In this document: piece by piece, positions 31,481 to 39,660 of the stretch | How positions within the stretch are numbered: position 1 is the first letter of the stretch | Layout of the letters: every line of letters starts with the position of its first letter | From: Thermoanaerobaculaceae bacterium | GTDB lineage: Bacteria > Acidobacteriota > Thermoanaerobaculia > Thermoanaerobaculales > Thermoanaerobaculaceae | Assembly: GCA_025456225.1 (NCBI GenBank) | Contig: JALOLB010000034.1 | Location: 1-39,660, forward strand | DNA: 39,660 nucleotides | Direction of reading: 5' to 3' | Program-made: the position numbers and the translations under genes | Notes under the pieces: generated by a model | Database searches by the model: none | Told to the model about the DNA's origin: nothing | Seen by the model: the letters and a program-made list of their open reading frames with translations, nothing else

Positions 31481-31515
31481 TGTGATCCGTGAGCCGCAGC
31501 CCGTGAGCCGGTCAG
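31481..31515 (+). repeat. Family E degenerate heptads
   Basis: TGTGATC, CGTGAGC, CGCAGCC, CGTGAGC, CGGTCAG: five consecutive 7-bp units of which two are identical and the others partly match. The 7-bp period is the same as in the other families, but the sequence is unrelated. It lies 73 bases before the cNMP-binding gene. Confidence 0.55.
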
Positions 31516-31587
31516 ACGGGGGGTCAACAGTTTGAGTCCGGGTGCGGCTTGCGCTACGCTGCGAGTGGCCCTATTCGGGAACGAAGC

Positions 31588-32589
31588 ATGACACCGGTCA
31601 ACCTCCCGCCCCAGGCGCACACCCCAACGGCCTATGCCGACCTGCGGATGTTCCGCATATTCCAGCACTTTCCGGACGAAATGCTGCGCAAGCTGGCAGC
31701 CATCTCCCAGGAGATCTCGGTCCCCCAGAGCAAGGCGATCTACACCGAAGGCGACGGCGGCGAGGACTTCTTCGTCATCGTCGCCGGGTCCGTGGAGGGG
31801 GCCCGGGTCACGCCGGTCGGCCGTCAGCTCGCGGTGCGTCTCCGGGTCGGCCAGATGTTCGGTCACACCTCGTACCTGGACGCCAAGCCGCGGCCGATGA
31901 CCGTCGCCGCCACCCAGCCCACCGTCCTGCTGCGCTTCGACTCCTACCAGGTCCGCGCCCTGATCGAGCGCGACCCCGAGCTCAACATCGCCCTGCTCCG
32001 GGCCTTCTGGCACGCCATGGCGACCAAGATCCGCCAGGCCAACCAGTTCATGGCCGAGGTGTTCACCAAGCGGGACACGATCCCCCACGCTGGCGCCCCG
32101 GCGGAGGGTGAGCAGGTCGAGCTCGGACCCGCCAAGAAGCTCGAGCTCTTCAAGGAGCGGGGCTTGTCCGCCGCCGAGCTCCGGCTGCTGGCGATGACCC
32201 TCACCGCCCAGCGATTCGCCCCCGACGCCTTCATCTTCGTGGAGGGCGACAAGGGCGACTGCCTCTACATCGTCGTCGATGGAAGAGTGCGGATTTCCCG
32301 TCGCATGACGGGCATGGGCGAGGAGACCCTGGCCATCCTGGAGCGCGGCGAGGTGTTCGGCGAGATGGCGCTGGTGGACGATCAGCCGCGCAGCGCCGAC
32401 GCCCGCGCCCACATGGAACCTGCCACCGTCCTCACCCTCACCCAGGCCGACCTCGAGGAGATCCTCAACCTTCCCCCGACCGCCGCGTCCCAGTTCCTGC
32501 GCCTCCTCGACTGCATCCTCTGCCGCCGCCTGCGGAACATGGTGGACCTGCTCGTGTCGTGGAGGATGATGGCCGGGTTCGGACCCTGA
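31588..32589 (+). CDS. Tandem cyclic-nucleotide-binding-domain protein
   Basis: A 333-residue cytoplasmic protein with two cNMP-binding (CRP-type) beta-roll domains and no recognised output domain. The first (about 20-145, MFRIFQHFPDEMLRKLAAIS...EGDGGEDFFVIVAGSVEG) has a degenerate phosphate cassette, GHTSYLDAKPRPMTVAA. The second (about 185-310, LFKERGLSAAELRLLAMTL...EGDKGDCLYIVVDGRVRI) keeps a good one, GEMALVDDQPRSADARA, so ligand binding is likely there. A helical tail (LLDCILCRRLRNMVDLLVSW) lacks a helix-turn-helix, so it is not an ordinary CRP regulator; it may bind a partner. The ATG is by homology; only a weak GGAACGAAG precedes it. Inverted hexad elements C1 and C2 flank the gene. 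Confidence 0.83.
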   Translation: MTPVNLPPQAHTPTAYADLRMFRIFQHFPDEMLRKLAAISQEISVPQSKAIYTEGDGGEDFFVIVAGSVEGARVTPVGRQLAVRLRVGQMFGHTSYLDAKPRPMTVAATQPTVLLRFDSYQVRALIERDPELNIALLRAFWHAMATKIRQANQFMAEVFTKRDTIPHAGAPAEGEQVELGPAKKLELFKERGLSAAELRLLAMTLTAQRFAPDAFIFVEGDKGDCLYIVVDGRVRISRRMTGMGEETLAILERGEVFGEMALVDDQPRSADARAHMEPATVLTLTQADLEEILNLPPTAASQFLRLLDCILCRRLRNMVDLLVSWRMMAGFGP

Positions 32590-32695
32590 CCCCCTCCACC
32601 ACCCACCCGGTCGAAAGGCGAAGGTCGAGAGTCGAAAGTGACCCTTCACGTGGACGTGGTCGTGGACGTGGTTGCGGACTTGGACCCTGACCCCC
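32581..32695 (+). repeat. 14-bp direct repeats flanking a repeat-filled segment
   Basis: GGACCCTGACCCCC occurs at 32581-32594, including the stop of the cNMP gene, and again at 32682-32695. The 87 bases between them contain the family D heptads and the left arm of element C2. The arrangement resembles a target duplication or a slippage duplication. Confidence 0.6.
32610..32637 (+). repeat. Family D heptads (D1)
   Basis: GTCGAAA, GGCGAAG, GTCGAGA, GTCGAAA: four consecutive 7-bp units just after the cNMP gene. A second array of the same type lies after the DHOD-like gene. Confidence 0.75.
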
Positions 32696-32874
32696 CGCTC
32701 ACCCATCTCTCAGCGCATCGTCTGCCGTTCATGGTTGGGAGCAGCTCCTGGAGCTCCGCGCATGCCTGTGATGCTCGCGGAGAAGGTCCCAAGGCCACTT
32801 GACGGCGGGGAGTGGCTTGCCTCCAGCGGGTGACCTGGCTGACGTTCGTGGTCCACGACTACGTCCACGTCCAT
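32650..32874. repeat. Family C hexad inverted element C2
   Basis: Left arm: six GTGGAC-type hexamers (32650-32685, the last two decayed). Right arm: inverted GTCCAC, GACTAC, GTCCAC, GTCCAT (32851-32874). They bound about 165 bp that show no gene. With D1 it accounts for the gap between the cNMP-binding gene and the convergent transporter gene. Confidence 0.82.
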
Positions 32875-32898
32875 GCTCTTCGCGGGCTCCTTGATCCC

Positions 32899-34110
32899 TT
32901 ACCCCCGCACCCACAGCCACAGCGCCGCGATCGCGAGGGTCGCCAGGGTCACCGGCACCCCGACGCGGGCGTGCTCGCGCCAGGAGATGGTGACGCCGAG
33001 CCGGCCGGCCTGGTCGAGCACGATGAGGTTGGCGATGCTGCCTACCACGAGCAGGTTGCCGGCGAGGGTCGAGGACAGGGCCAGCACCGGTCCCGCCAGG
33101 GGATGTGTGGCCTGGGGCAGCAGGAGCATCACCGCCGGCACGTTGGACACCAGATTGGAGAGCACCACCGTTACCGCGAACAGCAGCGGCGGGGCCTGGG
33201 GATTCACGCCGGCACCGTGCAGCCACCCCGTGGCCTGTGCCAGCAGGCCCCGGTCGGCGACCGCGAAGTTGACGATGAACAGGCCCCCGAACAGCACCAG
33301 CAGGTGCCAGTCCACGAGCCCGAGCAGGTCACGGGAGGCCATCTTCCGGGAGGTCAGGAGGACCGCCGCACCGCTCAGCGCCAGCACCTCGCGAGGGATC
33401 GGCGCGAAGAGGAAGCCGGCGATGATCAGGACGAGGACCAGCAGGCCCTTCTGGGTCTGCCACCGGTCGAGCTCGACCTGCGGCACCGCCGGAACCTCCA
33501 TCTTCCCGTGCCACCGGCCCCGCGTGAGGGCGCAGATGATCCACCAGGTGGCGGCGAGCCCCAGGAGCGCCGGCACCCCGCCGTCCAGGAGGTAGCCGGC
33601 GAACGACATTCCCAGCTTCTGGCCGATGAGCATGTTCTGGGGGTTCCCGATCAGGGTTGCCGCCGAGCCGACGTTGGCGGCGCACGCCAGCCCCAGCAGA
33701 AACGGCCTGGGATCCAGGTCCTTGCGGGCACACCCCACGACCAGCAGTGGAGCCACCGCCAGGCACACGATGTCGTTGGCGAGGATCGCCGAGAGCACAC
33801 CTGTCACACCGATGACGAGGGCCAGCAAGGCGCGCGGGGAGACGTCGGCGGCAACGACGCGTCGCGTGACCTCGGCATAGAAGCCACCCAGGCGAAACTG
33901 CGCCGAGACCACCATGAGCCCGAAGAGCAGCCCGATGGTGGGCACGTCGATGGCCTTCCACGCGCCGGTCGGGGTCACCTGCTCCGTGCCCAGGAGGAAC
34001 AGGGCCCCCAGCAGGGCCACGCCGGTCCGGTCGAGCGCCAGCCCCGGGATCTCCCCCAGGATCATGCCGAGGTAGACGAACCCAAACGCAGCGAGGACCC
34101 ACCCGTCCAC
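32899..34110 (-). CDS. ArsB/NhaD-superfamily ion transporter
   Basis: A 403-residue integral membrane protein with about ten to eleven hydrophobic helices in two inverted halves. The first half contains VTGVLSAILANDIVCLAVAPLL and GSAATLIGNPQNMLIG, the second VLSNLVSNVPAVMLLL and VVGSIANLIVLDQAG. These paired hairpin motifs (NDxxxxxxxP, and TxxGNPxN or xGSxANL) are those of the ion transporter superfamily that includes ArsB, NhaD, CitMHS and YbiR. The substrate cannot be fixed: Na+/H+ antiport, arsenite or a dicarboxylate are all possible; no ars genes are nearby. The GTG start is taken from the open frame and homology; no good ribosome site is seen. It is divergent from nifJ across a repeat-rich 418-base gap. 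Confidence 0.86.
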   Translation of the reverse strand: MDGWVLAAFGFVYLGMILGEIPGLALDRTGVALLGALFLLGTEQVTPTGAWKAIDVPTIGLLFGLMVVSAQFRLGGFYAEVTRRVVAADVSPRALLALVIGVTGVLSAILANDIVCLAVAPLLVVGCARKDLDPRPFLLGLACAANVGSAATLIGNPQNMLIGQKLGMSFAGYLLDGGVPALLGLAATWWIICALTRGRWHGKMEVPAVPQVELDRWQTQKGLLVLVLIIAGFLFAPIPREVLALSGAAVLLTSRKMASRDLLGLVDWHLLVLFGGLFIVNFAVADRGLLAQATGWLHGAGVNPQAPPLLFAVTVVLSNLVSNVPAVMLLLPQATHPLAGPVLALSSTLAGNLLVVGSIANLIVLDQAGRLGVTISWREHARVGVPVTLATLAIAALWLWVRG

Positions 34111-34177
34111 GGGAAGAAGGTATCACTGCCTGCGGGTCGGGAGCGACAGAGCAGGCCGACCGGCAATCCGAGGGACT

Positions 34178-34330
34178 GGGGTCCGGGGTCCGGGGTCCGA
34201 ACCCCCGCCCGGGAAACGCCCTGGGGGGTGGGAGGGGCAGAAGGAGCGGACGGGCCATCCGAGGGATCGGGGCCCGGGGTCCGGTTTCTTCTGCGTGAGA
34301 TCGGAGCCCGGACCCCGGACCCCGGACCCC
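34178..34330. repeat. Family B heptad elements between transporter and nifJ (B5, B6)
   Basis: B5: three GGGGTCC heptads (34178-34198). B6: GGGGCCC-GGGGTCC (34269-34282) facing three inverted GGACCCC heptads (34310-34330) around 27 bp. Both are preceded by a similar flank ending ATCCGAGGGA, suggesting that the unit plus its left flank was duplicated. No gene is present here. Confidence 0.85.
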
Positions 34331-34395
34331 AACCCCCAGCACAGGCCGAGGACCCTTTGGGCCGTTCCCGACCCCCGCACCTCCACGAGGCGGGC

Positions 34396-34424
34396 TTGCC
34401 AAGGGCGGGGGGCACGCCTAGACT
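34396..34424 (+). promoter_or_regulatory. Sigma70-like promoter of nifJ
   Basis: TTGCCA (34396-34401), 17-base spacer, TAGACT (34419-34424): five of six -35 and four of six -10 matches at ideal spacing. The transcript would start near 34431, about 100 bases before the nifJ ATG. Confidence 0.5.
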
Positions 34425-34438
34425 GCGCGTCGTGAAAT

Positions 34439-34462
34439 GGTTCACTTACCAAAAGATGAACC
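34439..34462 (+). promoter_or_regulatory. Inverted repeat (possible operator) at the nifJ promoter
   Basis: GGTTCA-N12-TGAACC, perfect six-base arms, starts about eight bases after the predicted transcript start. A dimeric repressor bound here could block nifJ transcription. The same AT-richer stretch contrasts with the GC-rich surroundings. The binding protein is unknown. Confidence 0.45.
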
Positions 34463-34528
34463 GTTTCCGGCACTGGCCTCCAGCCACACCTGGAAGTGCA
34501 GCGCGTCCTTAGAGAAGGGAGGAATGTC

Positions 34529-38125
<3,597 letters not shown>

Positions 38126-38135
38126 GAGGGACGAC

Positions 38136-39128
38136 ATGGACCTTTCGACCACGTACCTTGGACTGAAGCTCGCGAACCCCCTCCTTGCCGGGTCGTCGCC
38201 CCTGGTGGACGACATGGACGCCGTCAAGCGGTTGATCGACGCCGGGGTCGGCGCCATCGTCATGCACTCGATCTTCGAGGAGCAGATCACCCGCGAGCAG
38301 CTCGGCACGATCATGGACATGGAGCTGCACGCCGAGGCGTTCGCCGAGGCACTCTCCTACTTCCCCGGCCCCTCCGACTACCGCCTGGGGCCGGAGAAGT
38401 ACCTCGAGCAGATCCGCCGCATCAAGAACCTCGGGGCTGTACCGGTGATCGGCTCCCTCAACGGCGTCACGCCGGCCGGCTGGCTCGACTACGCGAAGCA
38501 GATCGAGCAGGCCGGGGCCGATGCCCTGGAGCTCAACGTCTACTACCTGGCCACCCAGGCGTGGGAAACCGGAGACGAGGTCGAGAAGCGCACCCTGGAC
38601 ATCGTCAAGGCCGTCAAGTCCGCGGTGAAGATCCCGGTGGCCGTCAAGCTGTCGCCGTTCTACTCGTCGATCCCCAACCTCGCCAAGCAGCTCGAGGTCG
38701 CCGGCGCCAACGGCCTCGTCATCTTCAACCGCTTCTACCAGCCGGACATCGACATCGAGGCGCTGGAGCCGAAGCCGCACCTGGAGCTGTCCACCTCGGC
38801 CGAGCTGCTGCTCCGCCTGCGCTGGCTGGCGATCCTGTTCGGCCAGTTCAAGGGCTCCCTGGCCGTCACCGGCGGCGTCCACACGGCCCACGACGCGATC
38901 AAGGCCCTCATGGCCGGCGCCTCGGCCGTCCAGCTCGTCTCCGTGCTACTGGCCAGGGGGCCGGAGCAGGTGCGGGTGATCCGGGACGTCATGCAGACCT
39001 GGCTCGAGGAGCACGAGTACGAGTCGGTCGAGCAGGCCATCGGCTCCATGAGCTTGCAGCGCTCCCCCAATCCGCAAGCCTTCGAACGCGCCAACTACCA
39101 GCGCATCCTCGCGGGGTGGCGGGCGTAG
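38136..39128 (+). CDS. Dihydroorotate-dehydrogenase-like flavoprotein
   Basis: A 330-residue FMN TIM-barrel protein related to class 1 dihydroorotate dehydrogenase (PyrD). It shows TYLGLKLANPLLAGSSPL, PVIGSLNGVTPAGWLDYAKQ, ADALELNVYYLA, PVAVKLSPFYSSI and VTGGVHTAHDAIKALMAGASAVQLVS (FMN phosphate site). The catalytic Cys/Ser region and the pyrimidine-binding loop differ from true PyrD, so orotate synthesis is doubtful; annotation pipelines usually call it DHOD-like. Ten bases separate it from nifJ, so co-transcription is very likely, and a flavin role linked to ferredoxin or pyruvate metabolism is inferred. GAGAGGG precedes the ATG. A GC-rich terminator follows. Confidence 0.88.
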   Translation: MDLSTTYLGLKLANPLLAGSSPLVDDMDAVKRLIDAGVGAIVMHSIFEEQITREQLGTIMDMELHAEAFAEALSYFPGPSDYRLGPEKYLEQIRRIKNLGAVPVIGSLNGVTPAGWLDYAKQIEQAGADALELNVYYLATQAWETGDEVEKRTLDIVKAVKSAVKIPVAVKLSPFYSSIPNLAKQLEVAGANGLVIFNRFYQPDIDIEALEPKPHLELSTSAELLLRLRWLAILFGQFKGSLAVTGGVHTAHDAIKALMAGASAVQLVSVLLARGPEQVRVIRDVMQTWLEEHEYESVEQAIGSMSLQRSPNPQAFERANYQRILAGWRA

Positions 39129-39155
39129 CGAGAAGTCGAGAGCTCAGAGTCGAGA
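39128..39155 (+). repeat. Family D heptads after the DHOD-like gene (D2)
   Basis: GCGAGAA, GTCGAGA, GCTCAGA, GTCGAGA: four 7-bp units beginning at the stop codon of the DHOD-like gene and ending two bases before the terminator stem. Same family as D1. Confidence 0.72.
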
Positions 39156-39157
39156 GT

Positions 39158-39190
39158 GGGCGGGTCGAAAGGCCCGCCCTTCTTCTCTCA
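39158..39190 (+). terminator. Rho-independent terminator of nifJ-DHOD operon
   Basis: GGGCGGG and CCCGCCC form a seven-pair GC stem with loop TCGAAAGG, followed by the pyrimidine-rich TTCTTCTCTC. It starts 30 bases after the DHOD-like gene stop. Confidence 0.72.
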
Positions 39191-39341
39191 GGTCGCCTCG
39201 ATTCGGGGGCTCCGCGTTGGCCTCCGACCGCACCTCCCGCCACCGCCCGGCCCTGCCTCCGGAACCTCCCCTTGCCTGGGCCCGCCCCGGGGAATGCCAA
39301 GACGTGACGGGTAGTTGCACCTCGCAACACGTGGAGGATCC

Positions 39342-39660
39342 ATGCGCGCCCTTCTCAAGCTCAGTGCTTTCACGACCTTGCGGCTCGCGACCGTGACCGC
39401 CCTGCTTGCCGTGATGTGGGCCTCTCCGTCCCGCGCCCAGGTCGCGACGTCATTCCTGGTCTTCCCCGAAACGGGAAACGGCTACGTGGAAATCCCCCAT
39501 GCTACGGCGCTCAACCCCACCACCGCCATCACCATCGAGGCGTGGCTCTACCCCACCACTCAAAACGCCTCCTGCGTCTCCCTCGTGGGCAAGAGCTACC
39601 CAGAGGCGTACTGGTTCGGGTTCTGCAGCCAGCACCTCCGGTTCTATGCTCGGGGCTCGG
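39342..39660 (+). CDS. Secreted LamG/concanavalin-like protein, 5' part only
   Basis: The gene runs off the right edge; 106 codons are visible. A strong ribosome site (GGAGG five bases upstream) precedes the ATG. The product opens with a signal peptide (LATVTALLAVMWASPSRAQV, cleavage after about residue 32). Next comes SFLVFPETGNGYVEIPHATA, LNPTTAITIEAWLYPT and SLVGKSYPEAYWFGFC, the start of a LamG/laminin-G-like jelly-roll domain (pattern: YVEIPxxxxLNPT...TIEAWxYP). Such domains bind glycans or proteins in large secreted or surface proteins. Total length, further domains and function cannot be seen. The orientation matches the nifJ operon, but a terminator separates them. Confidence 0.85.
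   Translation, partial: MRALLKLSAFTTLRLATVTALLAVMWASPSRAQVATSFLVFPETGNGYVEIPHATALNPTTAITIEAWLYPTTQNASCVSLVGKSYPEAYWFGFCSQHLRFYARGS

Overview
The window is 39.7 kb of very GC-rich bacterial chromosome with no phage, transposase, CRISPR, rRNA or tRNA gene that I can see. The best guess is a member of Acidobacteriota (a Thermoanaerobaculia- or Holophagae-like lineage). The grounds are high GC, several secreted proteins of unknown function, a C-terminal module ending in a VVDNETGDPTTVPVLVP-type motif that I remember from secreted proteins of that phylum, and nifJ paired with a dihydroorotate-dehydrogenase-like gene. The taxonomic call is inference, not proof.

Layout, left to right. (1) 0.2-7.3 kb, all on the minus strand: a protein made of three 6-pyruvoyl-tetrahydropterin-synthase domains, a short-chain dehydrogenase and a glycerophosphodiesterase lie together. 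Upstream of these are a secreted SGNH-like protein, a conserved secreted hypothetical, a Bcp-type peroxiredoxin and a glycosyltransferase-methyltransferase fusion. (2) 7.3-16.9 kb: a triple iron-sulfur (Fer4_19 + 2x CDGSH) protein diverges from gdhA (glutamate dehydrogenase), which has a good promoter, a long leader and a strong terminator. Then come a GNAT acetyltransferase, a degenerate GGDEF protein, a CNNM/CorC-type membrane protein, rarA coupled to a class II aldolase, and two envelope proteins (TPR, coiled coil). (3) 17.1-24.9 kb, plus strand: an NfeD-like membrane protein apparently fused out of frame to maf, a small secreted Cys-rich protein, and a complete CusCBA-type Cu(I)/Ag(I) RND efflux operon. 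The three copper-relay methionines of CusA are conserved. (4) 25-31.2 kb: a tiny basic protein with a TTG start, an RRM RNA-binding protein, a multi-TM GAF histidine kinase, a nucleotide-sugar epimerase, and a tightly overlapping dCMP deaminase-pfkA-trmB operon. (5) 31.3-39.7 kb: a tandem cNMP-binding protein, an ArsB/NhaD-type transporter, nifJ (pyruvate:ferredoxin oxidoreductase) with a sigma70-like promoter and operator-like inverted repeat, the DHOD-like gene, and the start of a secreted LamG-type protein.

The most striking feature is not a gene. Nearly every longer intergenic gap carries short tandem arrays with a 7-bp period (one family has 6 bp), in at least five unrelated sequence families. 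Three families (A, B, C) are built as elements: two inverted arrays of short repeats flank a central core. Family A has a core of about 54 bp that aligns without gaps between all four copies. Family B has entered the cus operon, where it encodes part of the CusB linker and the CusB C-terminus and separates cusB from cusA. This looks like a genome-wide system of miniature palindromic repeats and is the main candidate for something undescribed.
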